From: Bacteroidales bacterium
GTDB lineage: Bacteria > Bacteroidota > Bacteroidia > Bacteroidales > WCHB1-69
Length of the DNA stretch: 38,714 nucleotides
NCBI GenBank assembly: GCA_017544105.1
Contig: JAFYEU010000063.1
Coordinates: 1 to 38,714 of the forward strand
Direction of reading: 5' to 3'
Shown here: positions 8,442-16,936 of the stretch, piece after piece
Position numbering within the stretch: the first letter of the stretch is position 1
How the letters are laid out: the number at the start of each line of letters is the position of its first letter
Program-made: the position numbers and the translations under genes
Notes under the pieces: generated by a model
The model's database searches: none
What the model saw: only the letters and a program-made list of their open reading frames with translations
What the model was told of the DNA's origin: nothing

Positions 8442-9013
8442 TAGGCCAAACGTTTGTCAATTTCGGCACAAAGGCTTGCGAAAACCTGCTCAATAGTCTG
8501 CATGCCGTCCACCTGCACCAGCTTGCCCTGTGCTTTGTAATAGTCCACCAACGGCATGGTCTGGTCGAAGAAGTTCTGCACGCGCACCTTGATGGCCTCG
8601 GGGGTATCGTCGGCGCGGTTCTCCAGCTGGGCACGCTTGAGGATACGACGCTCCACCTCCGCCATCTCGACGTAGAGATAGAGGACCATGTCGATGTCCA
8701 TGGTGTCGAAGAAGGACTTGTCGTCCATCATCTGCGCCTGCGGGATCGTGCGCGGGACACCGTCAAAGATGAAGCCCTTGCTGTCAGGATGACTCTGGAT
8801 GTGGTTCTTCAACATGCCGAGGGTGATATCGTCCGGACAGAGATCTCCGCGGTTGATGATCTCCTTGGCCTTCAGGCCCAGCGGGGTATTATGCGACATC
8901 TCATAGCGAAACAAGTCGCCGGTAGAGACATGATCGAAACCGTATTTTTCAGTCAGCAGTTTTGCTTGTGTGCCTTTGCCACTGCCAGGGGCACCGAAAA
9001 GAATGATATTCAT
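8441..9013 (-). CDS. adk: Adenylate kinase, short form
   Basis: Adk interconverts AMP+ATP and 2 ADP. The 190-residue product has the P-loop GAPGSGKGT (7-15), FDGVPRTIPQAQ near the AMP site and RADDTPEAIKVR. The lid is the short form with no zinc cysteines, as is usual in Bacteroidota. It ends in a one-base overlap with dxr. The 133 bases before it contain island C but no recognisable TAnnTTTG box, so it may be read through from hpt. Confidence 0.98.
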   Translation of the reverse strand: MNIILFGAPGSGKGTQAKLLTEKYGFDHVSTGDLFRYEMSHNTPLGLKAKEIINRGDLCPDDITLGMLKNHIQSHPDSKGFIFDGVPRTIPQAQMMDDKSFFDTMDIDMVLYLYVEMAEVERRILKRAQLENRADDTPEAIKVRVQNFFDQTMPLVDYYKAQGKLVQVDGMQTIEQVFASLCAEIDKRLA

Positions 9014-9028
9014 TGTGTTATTTTTTAT

Positions 9029-9146
9029 AGTGAACAGTGATTAATGATCAGTTAAGAGTTAAAAGTCAAGGTTAGGAGGTTAGGAGGTTAACGGGTTAGA
9101 AGGTTAACGGGTTAAAAGCTAATAGCTAATGGCTAAAAGCTAATGG
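9029..9146. repeat. Short-word intergenic island C
   Basis: A clear example of the island class: GGTTAGGA twice, then GGTTAACGGGTTA twice, then four variants of GCTAATGGCTAA. Positions 9029-9041 (minus strand ATCACTGTTCACT) recur exactly at 30129-30141 on the plus strand. It separates hpt from adk in what otherwise looks like one transcription unit. Confidence 0.75.
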
Positions 9147-9701
9147 CTAACGACCATTCCCCTCCGTCTTCAGTTGATAGATATCGGGCAGCTGGCGCCC
9201 GTAGCCGTCGTAATCGAGGCCTCGGCCGACGACGAACTTATTGGGGATGGAGAAGCCCACGTAATGAACGGGCAGGTCCAGCTTGTAAGCATCCGGTTTC
9301 ATCGTCATGGTGGCGATGCGCACCTCCTTGACCCCGGCGGCATGGAGCATGTCCCACAAATGTTGGTAGGTACGGCCGGTGTCCACGATATCCTCTACGA
9401 TGAGGACACGCTTGCCGTTGACATCATCGGAGAGTCCGATCAGCTGATTGATCTTGTTGGTGGACTCCGTCCCTGCGTAGGAAGAGAGCTTCACACAGGT
9501 GATCCGGGCATTGATGGTCAGCTGTTTCAGCAGATCCACAGCGAAGACGATAGCCCCGTTGAGGGTAATCAGAATCAAAGGGGGCTCCTCTTGGTAGTCG
9601 TGGTTGATTTGAGCAGCCACATGAGCCACGGCGGCATTGATCTCCTCATCGCGGATATATTTGACAAATGTCTTGTCCAGAATGGTGACTTCTTCACTCA
9701 T
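9147..9701 (-). CDS. hpt: Hypoxanthine phosphoribosyltransferase
   Basis: This enzyme salvages hypoxanthine (and usually guanine) with PRPP to form IMP/GMP in the cytosol. The 184-residue product carries the PRPP-binding motif VLIVEDIVDTGRT (99-111), an upstream LNGAIVFAVDLL segment and the downstream FVVGRGLDYDGYGRQLPDIY typical of Hpt. The start lies 3 bases after the TPR gene, suggesting co-transcription from the dut promoter. Confidence 0.95.
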   Translation of the reverse strand: MSEEVTILDKTFVKYIRDEEINAAVAHVAAQINHDYQEEPPLILITLNGAIVFAVDLLKQLTINARITCVKLSSYAGTESTNKINQLIGLSDDVNGKRVLIVEDIVDTGRTYQHLWDMLHAAGVKEVRIATMTMKPDAYKLDLPVHYVGFSIPNKFVVGRGLDYDGYGRQLPDIYQLKTEGNGR

Positions 9702-9704
9702 AGG

Positions 9705-11075
9705 TTATTGGAATTTATATTGATGTGCCTTCTGATCATACTCAGAAGCTTTGTCGTAATCTCCTTTTTGATGATAGGCATCGCTTAAGGCCTTACATAT
9801 ATTATATAGTTCCTCCTTCTCGTATGCGAAGGTCATGGCTTTGGTCAGCAGGGAGATGGCCTTGTCGTAGTTTTTCGCCTCCACGTGGGCGCCCCCAAGC
9901 AGGATATAGATATTCGCATTCTGAGGATAGAGTTCCAGCAGGTCCTCCTCGAAGGGGAGCAGACGGGTCCATTCGTTCAGGTTGTCGACAGCCGAGAGAT
10001 AGGGTTTGAAGAAGTCGGCCAACAGGGAGGGGTCCAGCTTGAAAGCTTGCTCGAAAGTGTCGGCGCTCTTCTGCATTTTCTTTTCTGCGAGATAGACCCC
10101 GGCCAGGTAGGCATAGACCTCCGCATTGTCGCGGTCGTTCTTCAGTTCCTCTTCCAGCAGCCGCTGCGCATTCTCCGTGGCTTCCATGTTATTGAATGCA
10201 GCCAGATATTGCGACACCAGAGAGCGCTTGGTGCTCCAGGGAGTCTGGGGAGACTGGAAAGCGAGCGTCAGGAAATGCGTGGTTTGGGGTTGGTCTTTGG
10301 CATAAAACCAATAACTGAAAAGGTTGACCTGCAATTCGGAATTGGAAGGGTCCAGTTCAGCGGCTCTGGCAAAATAGGGCATGGCCAGGTCTATCATATC
10401 ATTGGTGGCATAGATGGTGGCAGCCTTGATATAATAGTCCGCGTTATTGGGATATTGTTTGATGAGCTTGTCATATTGGCCAACCGCCTCTTTCACCTTG
10501 TCCATGGCGAGATAGAGCTGAACTTTGTACTGGGTGATCTCGTCTTGATAGCCGATCAGTTCTTCCAGGCGGTCGTACACCTGGAGCATCTTGTCGTATT
10601 TCTCCATCTCATAGTAGCAGCCAGCCAGAGACATCAGGTAATACTCATTGTTGTTTTTGCTCTTGCAGATCTGTTCCCACAGTTTGGCTGCAGCGGCATA
10701 CTCCTGTATCTCCTGATAATACTGGGCCATATCGACCTTATACCACACATTGTTCTTATCGATCTTGGCGGCAGACTGAAGATGGGCGATGGCGGAACGG
10801 TAGTCTTTCTTGTCGGCATCTATCTTCGCGAGCATGAAATGGGAGGCATCGTGTTTGGGATTGTCGAGCAGGATGCCGTTGAAGACCTTGAGGGCCTCAT
10901 TGGTATTGCCGGTATAATAGGCTTTCAGTCCGTCAGTAAAGGCGACGGCGATCTTGCGGGCGCTCACCGATGCCTTGTCGGTAGCAGCCACATTGCGCTG
11001 TTTCTTGGTCTGGCCGTCGAGGACAGGCAAGAACAGGACTGTTGAAAGCAACAGATATAAGAGGATTTTCTTCAT
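9705..11075 (-). CDS. Secreted tetratricopeptide-repeat protein
   Basis: The 456-residue protein has a signal peptide (MKKILLYLLLSTVLFLPVLDG) and then repeated ~34-residue helical pairs of TPR type through most of its length, for example AIAHLQSAAKIDKNNVWYKV, MPYFARAAELDPSNSELQVN and SADTFEQAFKLDPSLLADFF. It should be a periplasmic scaffold, but no enzymatic domain is visible. A TPR gene directly after dut is a conserved arrangement in Bacteroides as I remember it, where envelope-biogenesis genes follow; here hpt follows instead. Gaps are 3 bases on both sides. Confidence 0.85.
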   Translation of the reverse strand: MKKILLYLLLSTVLFLPVLDGQTKKQRNVAATDKASVSARKIAVAFTDGLKAYYTGNTNEALKVFNGILLDNPKHDASHFMLAKIDADKKDYRSAIAHLQSAAKIDKNNVWYKVDMAQYYQEIQEYAAAAKLWEQICKSKNNNEYYLMSLAGCYYEMEKYDKMLQVYDRLEELIGYQDEITQYKVQLYLAMDKVKEAVGQYDKLIKQYPNNADYYIKAATIYATNDMIDLAMPYFARAAELDPSNSELQVNLFSYWFYAKDQPQTTHFLTLAFQSPQTPWSTKRSLVSQYLAAFNNMEATENAQRLLEEELKNDRDNAEVYAYLAGVYLAEKKMQKSADTFEQAFKLDPSLLADFFKPYLSAVDNLNEWTRLLPFEEDLLELYPQNANIYILLGGAHVEAKNYDKAISLLTKAMTFAYEKEELYNICKALSDAYHQKGDYDKASEYDQKAHQYKFQ

Positions 11076-11078
11076 ACG

Positions 11079-11525
11079 CTATTTTTTTCCGCTATGACCA
11101 AATCCGCCGGCGCCGCGTTCCGTATCGGAGAGCTCCTCCACGCTGGCGACGGGCTGCCATTGGACTTGTTGGTATTGGGCGATGACCATTTGGGCAATGC
11201 GGTCGCCATGCTGAATCTGGAAGGGCACGTCGGAGTGGTTGATCAGGATAACCTTAACCTCGCCACGGTAGTCGGGGTCGATGGTGCCGGGGCTGTTGAG
11301 CACGGTGATACCGTGTTTGATGGCGAGTCCGCTGCGCGGGCGCACCTGGGCCTCATAGCCTTCGGGCAGTTCCATGAAAAGGCCTGTCGGAATCAGCTTG
11401 CGCTCGCCGGGGGCCAAGGTCACCGGCTCCGTCAGGTTGGCGCGCAAGTCCATACCCGCGGCCGTCGCGCTCTCATACGCCGGCAACGCATTGTCCGACG
11501 CATTGTATATCTTACATGTTTGCAT
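11079..11525 (-). CDS. dut: dUTP pyrophosphatase
   Basis: Dut hydrolyses dUTP to dUMP and pyrophosphate, limiting uracil in DNA and feeding dTMP synthesis. The 148-residue trimeric-type protein shows all five motifs: [35 protein letters not shown] and the C-terminal [11 protein letters not shown] chose the ATG at 11525: an in-frame ATG at 11600 lies upstream of the promoter box at 11548-11555 and encodes non-family sequence. It heads a tight run with the TPR gene and hpt. Confidence 0.97.
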   Translation of the reverse strand: MQTCKIYNASDNALPAYESATAAGMDLRANLTEPVTLAPGERKLIPTGLFMELPEGYEAQVRPRSGLAIKHGITVLNSPGTIDPDYRGEVKVILINHSDVPFQIQHGDRIAQMVIAQYQQVQWQPVASVEELSDTERGAGGFGHSGKK

Positions 11526-11547
11526 AAGCCTATTGGTAATCAGGCTG

Positions 11548-11555
11548 CAAAAGTA
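11548..11555 (-). promoter_or_regulatory. Promoter -7 box of dut
   Basis: The minus strand reads TACTTTTG (TAnnTTTG) 22 bases upstream of the dut ATG. This spacing rules out the longer dut frame. No clear -33 box was seen. Confidence 0.6.
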
Positions 11556-11609
11556 CATCAAAATTTTGGAATAGGAACACTCTGGAGAAAAATAATGCAC
11601 CAGACGTGA

Positions 11610-12478
11610 CTAATCCTTCACACATCGGACGGATAAACCGGCTGAATCATTCTCATAATAGGTCCAATAGGTATAGGGCTTTCCACAGACCCATCCAAAG
11701 ATGGCGTTATCCGTAGCACACCAGAAAAGAGTGTTATAGCCAAAGGCGAAGATGGTACCCTCATAGCAGTATCCTGCCGGATAGGCGGAGAAACCGCTGG
11801 CATTGTTAGAACTCTGGTCGTTACCTGGAGAGCAGGGATAAGTGGTGACATCCCATCCATTAGTGGAAGACAAGGCCTTGGAAAAATAGTTGTCCCCTCC
11901 AGTGTAACAAGCATAGCGAGTTTGTCCATTCATATAATACCATAACGTTGCCCACTCGTCTTCGCTCGGCAGATGCCAGCCATTAGGACAAGCACCTTGC
12001 ACTCCGGAGGGTACGGCATCTGACGAAGAAGCGCCTCCCATCGCGGCCGCCCAGTTGTAGAGATACCCATATACCGGGACTTGGCTTTCATCATTGTTGG
12101 GGGCATAGCGGCAGGGAAAAGACCAGCTCACTCCGTAATTGGGAATCATATTCCCGTCCTCATAGCGTGTCACCCGCAGGTTCTCCCGCATCCAGCACTG
12201 GTCGCCGATATGGACGGTGTTATAGACGTTGCCGTCGATGTCCGTCACGGTGGCCGCGCCCGGACAGGGACTGCCGTCCGCGATGAACACCAGCTGCACC
12301 GTCTCGTCCGCGCCCTGGCCGCGCGTCACCGTCTGGCTCCGCTGCCCGGAGGCGTAGCCCGAGTAGCGCAGCTCATCGCCCAACTGGAAAGGCTGCGCCG
12401 GCGTCAGCTTCAGCGTTCCTGCCCGAAAGCCAGGACTTGCATCAAGACCGACACCATTACTACGAGTAGTTTCTTCAT
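11610..12478 (-). pseudogene. FISUMP-domain secreted protein, frameshifted after the signal peptide
   Basis: The long frame (11610-12383) encodes a FISUMP (Fibrobacter succinogenes major paralogous) domain: TVTDIDGNVYNTVHIGDQCW, MRENLRVTRYEDGN, YGYLYNWAAAM, CPNGWHLPSEDEW and the C-terminal LSVRCVKD. It has no ATG start. Upstream in another frame, an ATG at 12478 opens a good signal peptide (MKKLLVVMVSVLMQVLAFGQ) that hits TGA at 12410-12412. The second frame is open across this point and reads TLKLTPAQPFQLGDELRYSG. Joining them needs a one-base frame change near 12418-12425. Either the gene is broken or the base call is wrong. A promoter box at 12573-12580 is still present. Confidence 0.75.
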
Positions 12479-12484
12479 CTCTAT

Positions 12485-12545
12485 TAAATTGAAGTTATTA
12501 AATTATGAAACTATGCCCTCATCAACTTCTTAGTTTCTTACTCCA
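12485..12545. repeat. Short-word intergenic island D (in the FISUMP leader)
   Basis: It contains ATTAAATTATGAAAC (12497-12511), exact also at 29985-29999, and on the minus strand TAAGAAACTAAGAAGTT (12540-12524), exact also at 30024-30040 on the plus strand. It lies between a promoter box and the FISUMP start, so it would be transcribed as 5' leader. Confidence 0.75.
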
Positions 12546-12572
12546 CCTCATGTTCGCATCACTCCACAACGG

Positions 12573-12580
12573 CAAAAATA
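12573..12580 (-). promoter_or_regulatory. Promoter -7 box for the FISUMP gene
   Basis: The minus strand reads TATTTTTG (TAnnTTTG) 94 bases upstream of the signal-peptide ATG. It abuts the terminator palindrome at 12582-12615. Confidence 0.5.
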
Positions 12581-12581
12581 A

Positions 12582-12615
12582 AAAAAATAGAAACGAGATC
12601 TCGTTTCTATTTTTT
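12582..12615. terminator. Perfect 34-bp palindrome, probable terminator
   Basis: A perfect palindrome centred on AGATCT with arms AGAAACGAG/CTCGTTTCT, flanked by A and T runs. It starts 20 bases after the stop of the sigma-partner gene on the minus strand and is followed by T-rich sequence in either direction. It most likely ends the sigma/partner transcript. A regulator-binding site is a less likely alternative. Confidence 0.75.
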
Positions 12616-12635
12616 CTTATTTATCTGTCAAAGTG

Positions 12636-13154
12636 TTAGTACAGTCTGCTATTTCCCTCTTTCAGTTCCTCATCCGTGGGCCACATCTGAGTGATGGTGT
12701 CCACCTCGATCACAACAGGAATACCATAGACAGGAGCTTGCCTGGATTCGGTCTTCCGAGCGGGAGCGGCAGGCGTTGTGGGTGCCGGAGTCTCGACGGC
12801 CGGCACATCAGTTTTGGCAGCTTTCGGGGTACCACCAAAATCGCGACAGATCGTCTCCGGCATGTCCGGGGTGGCGGCTTCCGGTTCGACCGGTGCCTCT
12901 GTAGGGACTACCGTGTCATTCATCGCCACAGCCATATTCTCCACTGGGGGCTCCGGGGCGGGTTCCGCATGACGGGTCATCTTGACAACCAAGAAGGTGG
13001 CCACTGACAGCAGGGCTACGGTCACGACGGTGTAGAGGGCCGCCCCACCGGTCTTCAAACCCGCATAACGCTTGAAACTGCGCCACGCAGAAGCCTTGTA
13101 GTGGTAGTTGGCCTGCTCGGCCTTTTCTCTTATCAGTTGGTCAAAATCACTCAT
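12636..13154 (-). CDS. Single-pass membrane protein, probable anti-sigma partner
   Basis: The 172-residue protein has a cytoplasmic N-terminus (~1-35), one membrane segment (about residues 39-60, ALYTVVTVALLSVATFLVV) and a Pro/Glu/Thr-rich periplasmic part ending in a short conserved-looking tail (VVIEVDTITQMWPTDEELKE). No zinc-binding anti-sigma motif is seen. It starts 2 bases after the ECF sigma gene, a position typical of anti-sigma factors. The role is inferred from position and topology only. I chose the ATG at 13154; a GTG two codons earlier overlaps the sigma stop. Confidence 0.7.
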   Translation of the reverse strand: MSDFDQLIREKAEQANYHYKASAWRSFKRYAGLKTGGAALYTVVTVALLSVATFLVVKMTRHAEPAPEPPVENMAVAMNDTVVPTEAPVEPEAATPDMPETICRDFGGTPKAAKTDVPAVETPAPTTPAAPARKTESRQAPVYGIPVVIEVDTITQMWPTDEELKEGNSRLY

Positions 13155-13156
13155 AA

Positions 13157-13729
13157 TCACTTTGTTAATTCACCATTCATCTTTACTATCTCCTTCTTCA
13201 AGCGTTTGCGGGCGGTGTTGAGATGCCAGGCGGAGGTGCTCTCCGTGATATCCAGTTGCGCGGCGATTTCCGCATGCGAGTAGCCTTCAAAGATAAAGAG
13301 GTTGAAGACCGTCCGCATCATGGGCGGCAGCTGCTGAATCAGCGCCACCAGCTCGTCGGCAGACATCTGCGCGACGGCCTGGTTGTACTCGACCCCGGCG
13401 ATGGGGGTGTTGGCCAGCTGCTCCAACTCGGTGGTCTCAAACTTCATCGCATATTTGCGACGGTAGTCCAAGGCCGCATTCGTCACCACCTTCCGCATCC
13501 AAGCTATGAAAGAACCCGTGTCTTCATATTTGTCGAGGTTAGAAAACACCTTCAAGAACCCCTCGTTGAGCATATCCTCTGCCTCCTCAGGACTGCCGGC
13601 ATAGCGCATGCAGACGGAGAACATCGGAGCGTAGAAATGCCGGAACAGCTTATGCTGCGCCCTGGTCCGTCCCTGCCGGCACTCATCCACCCATCGGGCT
13701 ATCTTGGCATTTTCACGTTCACTCATCAT
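13157..13729 (-). CDS. ECF-type RNA polymerase sigma factor
   Basis: The 190-residue protein has a sigma region 2 (AEDMLNEGFLKVFSNLDKYE, then SFIAWMRKVVTNAALDYRRK) and a region 4 helix-turn-helix (LPPMMRTVFNLFIFEGYSHA, then EIAAQLDITESTSAWHL). Regions 1.1 and 3 are absent, as expected for extracytoplasmic-function sigma factors. It is followed at once by a membrane protein that probably controls it. An outer-membrane protein gene lies upstream on the same strand. ATG codons at 13729 and 13726 are both possible starts. Confidence 0.93.
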   Translation of the reverse strand: MMSERENAKIARWVDECRQGRTRAQHKLFRHFYAPMFSVCMRYAGSPEEAEDMLNEGFLKVFSNLDKYEDTGSFIAWMRKVVTNAALDYRRKYAMKFETTELEQLANTPIAGVEYNQAVAQMSADELVALIQQLPPMMRTVFNLFIFEGYSHAEIAAQLDITESTSAWHLNTARKRLKKEIVKMNGELTK

Positions 13730-13782
13730 ATATAACGAAACTGAAATTTGAAATCTTGGGGTTGGTACACAAAAAAAAATGA

Positions 13783-14364
13783 CTACTTGAGGAATTTGAT
13801 GCCCAGTGAGATCACGAACATGTTCTGCAGTCGCGACCCGGAGCCGCTGGTGCTAGTGCCGTCAGCGGAGATGTCGTAACGGCCGTCGAGGGTAAACCTC
13901 CAGATATCGAAGCCCAGTCCGAACTGGCCGCCCCATTGCAGGTGGGAGGCCATCTCCCCGACCGTGGCGGCCTGTGTCAGGTGGTTGTTGATCAGGACCC
14001 CCACGCGCGGGCCTATGAGAAAGTGCATCTTGAAGTTCTTCTTATTGACAAAATGGAAGCCAAAGAGCAGGGGAATATCCAGAAAGTGCTGGTGCATGGC
14101 ATAGTTCTCCCGGAACTCGCCGATGATATTCAGGAAGTCGGTGTTCCGGAAAGAGTAGCTCACCTCAGGCTGGAAATAGAGAGCCTTGCCCACGCGAAGG
14201 AAGACACCCAGATCAAAGCCGCCGGAGAAATCCTGAAAATCATCCAGCGAAACCGCATTGCCGGCCACCTTAATGCCCAGAGCGATCTGCGCCGTTGCCC
14301 GCTCGGCGACAGCGAATGACAGCAGGAATACCAGCAGCAGGGCCATTACTATTGAACGGTTCAT
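13783..14364 (-). CDS. PorT-like outer-membrane beta-barrel protein
   Basis: The 193-residue protein has a signal peptide (MNRSIVMALLLVFLLSFAVA, ERATAQ) and alternating aromatic/hydrophobic strands such as LYFQPEVSYSFRNTDF and FKMHFLIGPRVGVLINNHLT, ending in FVISLGIKFLK. This fits the small PorT/OMP_b-brl_2 class of outer-membrane barrels in Bacteroidota. The function is unknown. Its position just upstream of an ECF sigma/partner pair could mean shared envelope regulation. I chose the ATG at 14364; one two codons earlier (14370) is also possible. Confidence 0.8.
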   Translation of the reverse strand: MNRSIVMALLLVFLLSFAVAERATAQIALGIKVAGNAVSLDDFQDFSGGFDLGVFLRVGKALYFQPEVSYSFRNTDFLNIIGEFRENYAMHQHFLDIPLLFGFHFVNKKNFKMHFLIGPRVGVLINNHLTQAATVGEMASHLQWGGQFGLGFDIWRFTLDGRYDISADGTSTSGSGSRLQNMFVISLGIKFLK

Positions 14365-14430
14365 CGGCATAGGAATAAGACCTGAAAAATAAAGAGACAG
14401 GAAGATAACGCAAATAACAGCCGATTTATT

Positions 14431-15909
14431 TTAGTCTTCCCATCCATCAAAGATTTCGGGGCCATAGACATGGTGTTCTCCATGGTGCTGATACTCCCAC
14501 ACCTGTGCGAAGAAGGGGCTGTGGGCGCTGAGGTCGTCATAGTCCCATGCCGGGGGCAGGCAGTCGGGACACCAGTGACCACCCTCCAGGATCAGCTTCG
14601 GGGAGGCCTCGAAGGTGTGGCCCTTATGACAGCGCCACTGCAGCTTCTCGGCAGGGTCACCGGAGTAGGCGGTGGAGAGCAACTCGCCACCCCGGAAACG
14701 GGCCGCCGCCTGGATCTCCTCCAGCGTCAAGGCCGACAACGGCTTGCTCTCGTCATAGCCATGGTCGATATGGACAGCGTCGGCAGGGTTGTCGGAGACC
14801 TGCAGGTCTTGGTCTTTCCAGGCGGGGATATTGCGCCAAGCCTCCTCCGTGCCATAGTAGGCATGGATGCGGTTCATGTCATGGTGCTTGATCCACCACT
14901 GCGTTCCCCAGCGCTTCTTGTAGGCAATCGGCAGCATGGCCCCCTTGATGACGAAGGCGGGCGCCAGCTTGGCCAGCTTGAAGAAGCCGGGCAGCGACTT
15001 CTGCATCTTGGCAAAGTATTCATCTACCGGCAGGTTCTCCCGGAAATGCAGATAGTTCTCCAACACATCGGCATCCAGATAGTACTGGCCATGGAAATTA
15101 CGGAGCACAAACCATTGGGGGTTGAAGATCTTCTCGGGTTTGGGACAATAGCAGGTCTTCAGGATCTTGCACTCGAACTCGTAATTGGTCATGCGGTAGT
15201 CGGGACCGCTGCTGATGTTGTAGAAGCGGTTCCAGAACTCCTCGGGCACCTCCTCGCCGCAGACGTTGGCCAGCAGGCGGCCGGAGTCCTCCACGGTGGC
15301 CCACTCCAAGACGCCCCGGATGGGCACATGAAACATGATGGGATCGAAGTTCTTGAGGATGCCGGGATAGAGGATGCCCGACTGGCGGAGAGAAACCCAG
15401 TGCTTGAGGCCGGAGTCGGCGAAGATACGCTCCGCGGTGATCTTGCTGATGCCATAATGGTCATAAACGCTGGAACAGACAGGATCGCCAATGCGGCCCC
15501 AGTGCATCGGCGCATTGCGATCGGAGGTCTGCGCCACAGAGCCGATATAGACCGTCTTGATGTCATCGGCGTTGGGTTGCGCCAGAACAGCTTTGACAAC
15601 ATTTTTGGCAGCCGTCACATTGACATGGAGAGTCTTCTTGGGGAAGTAGTCGGCCGACGGGGAGACCATGCCGCCCACGTGGAGCACATAGTCGGCTCCC
15701 GTGACGCCCGCGAGGACATCCTCGAAGCGGGTCAGGTCGCCCCACACCACCTTGATGCGGTCCATCAGAGGCGAAAGCTTCTGAATGTTCTTCTCGCTTT
15801 TGCGCGCCAGCACTACTATATTATAATGGTCGCTCTTCTTGAGCAGCTCTTGCAAACCGGCCCATCCCATCACACCGGTGGCGCCAGTCAGAAATACGGT
15901 TTTCTTCAT
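14431..15909 (-). CDS. NAD-dependent epimerase/dehydratase with C-terminal zinc finger
   Basis: The 492-residue protein begins with an extended short-chain dehydrogenase fold: the Rossmann loop GATGVMG (9-15), WGDL (56-59) and the catalytic pair Tyr152/Lys156 in HYGISK. This covers roughly residues 1-300. Residues ~350-492 are additional and include W425, C427, H431 and, 16 residues on, C447PDC450, which resembles treble-clef zinc ribbons of the DUF4379 kind. The substrate is unknown. The ATG at 15909 is preferred over a TTG three codons earlier. A promoter box lies 35 bases upstream. No sugar-pathway genes adjoin it. Confidence 0.85.
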   Translation of the reverse strand: MKKTVFLTGATGVMGWAGLQELLKKSDHYNIVVLARKSEKNIQKLSPLMDRIKVVWGDLTRFEDVLAGVTGADYVLHVGGMVSPSADYFPKKTLHVNVTAAKNVVKAVLAQPNADDIKTVYIGSVAQTSDRNAPMHWGRIGDPVCSSVYDHYGISKITAERIFADSGLKHWVSLRQSGILYPGILKNFDPIMFHVPIRGVLEWATVEDSGRLLANVCGEEVPEEFWNRFYNISSGPDYRMTNYEFECKILKTCYCPKPEKIFNPQWFVLRNFHGQYYLDADVLENYLHFRENLPVDEYFAKMQKSLPGFFKLAKLAPAFVIKGAMLPIAYKKRWGTQWWIKHHDMNRIHAYYGTEEAWRNIPAWKDQDLQVSDNPADAVHIDHGYDESKPLSALTLEEIQAAARFRGGELLSTAYSGDPAEKLQWRCHKGHTFEASPKLILEGGHWCPDCLPPAWDYDDLSAHSPFFAQVWEYQHHGEHHVYGPEIFDGWED

Positions 15910-15944
15910 TATCTTCAATGTTTATGATTCCTAAAAAAGATCGG

Positions 15945-15952
15945 CAAAAATA
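15945..15952 (-). promoter_or_regulatory. Promoter -7 box of the epimerase gene
   Basis: The minus strand reads TATTTTTG (TAnnTTTG), 35 bases upstream of the ATG at 15909 and just after the DUF4249 stop. The epimerase is therefore probably transcribed on its own. Confidence 0.55.
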
Positions 15953-15961
15953 AAAAAATGT

Positions 15962-16924
15962 TTATCGCGTCGGAACAGGCACCATGCAAAAGGCCCCGAA
16001 CAGCCCGAAACCATTCTCGATATTGGTGTAGGGATGTACAGGTTCCAATAGAAGGAAGCTCATATCCGAGCCCAGATCATTGTCGTTTAACGTCTTCTCA
16101 TACAGATAACAGTTACGGTCCAGGAAAATCAAATAATAGGTATTACCCTCGTCCTCGTCTTCCCCCTCGTCCTCGTCCCAGTAGTCGTCACCCTCTTCGG
16201 AGAGGTTTTCCTCCACCATGAACCGCATGAGCGCACCATCAGAGCCTTCGTCGGAGACATAGCGGTAGTCCTTGTTGTTGCGATACATCCAGACCGTATA
16301 ATAATCCCAGTAATAGGAGATGATCACAGGATCGTCCCCATCCCCAAAATCATGATGGGTGAACAACGTTTTTTGCATCAGCGCATAATAATTTGCCTCG
16401 CCAGGCACGTCTCGCCACTCGGCATAGACATCCCGGTGCGGCCAGTTGTAGATCTCGCCCAGATGCACATCTCCGTTGGCCGACACCGTGTCAAAACGGA
16501 AACCGACATCGTGTGAGTACGGTACCGTGCAGGATGCGGACACATCCTCGTAACCCGGATAGGACGCACGGATGTAGTAGGTACCGCCCTCCTCAATGGG
16601 AAACTCCTGCTTCGTAAGAAAAAAACGCTGCTTGTCAGACAGATAGCCCGCCCGCACCCAGTGGTTTCCGTCGGCAGAGAGCTCCACCACCCCGTTTTCA
16701 GGATGCAAGGTCTCCTGAGGAGCACTGGTATATAGCAACGTGGTATTGGTCAGCAAAATGTAGGTGGTGTCCAGCTGTGGACAGAGGCGGCTGTAAAGCA
16801 CCAGCTTCTGCGACTCGTCAAACTCCCGATCAATCTGCACTTCGTCAACACAAGCGGTGAAGAGCACAGAGAGTGTGATCGCAACGATCATCACAAGCAT
16901 TCGAAATATTGTTTGGGTATTCAT
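15962..16924 (-). CDS. DUF4249-family outer-membrane lipoprotein
   Basis: The 320-residue protein has a lipoprotein signal (MNTQTIFRMLVMIVAITLSV, LFTAC; Cys25 would be lipidated). It then shows a DUF4249-type pattern: an early LVLYSRLCPQLDTTYILLT strand, a carbohydrate-binding-like segment (EEGGTYYIRASYPGYEDVSA) and a long domain with several Trp/Tyr. An acidic stretch (EEGDDYWDEDEGEDEDEG, ~244-261) is unusual and may bind cations. DUF4249 lipoproteins are typically encoded beside a TonB-dependent receptor, as here (12-base gap), and probably act as its surface partner. The ligand is unknown. Confidence 0.85.
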   Translation of the reverse strand: MNTQTIFRMLVMIVAITLSVLFTACVDEVQIDREFDESQKLVLYSRLCPQLDTTYILLTNTTLLYTSAPQETLHPENGVVELSADGNHWVRAGYLSDKQRFFLTKQEFPIEEGGTYYIRASYPGYEDVSASCTVPYSHDVGFRFDTVSANGDVHLGEIYNWPHRDVYAEWRDVPGEANYYALMQKTLFTHHDFGDGDDPVIISYYWDYYTVWMYRNNKDYRYVSDEGSDGALMRFMVEENLSEEGDDYWDEDEGEDEDEGNTYYLIFLDRNCYLYEKTLNDNDLGSDMSFLLLEPVHPYTNIENGFGLFGAFCMVPVPTR

Positions 16925-16936
16925 TGCAACGACGAT

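Noticed and set aside
9885..11045. 386-residue plus-strand frame opposite the TPR protein
   Set aside because: It mirrors a TPR gene with a signal peptide; the translation is Gly/Val/Leu-rich, as expected for the reverse of a GC-rich gene.
14470..15927. 485-residue plus-strand frame across the epimerase gene
   Set aside because: It is the antisense shadow of a gene with clear Rossmann and active-site motifs; its translation shows no domain pattern and no start context.
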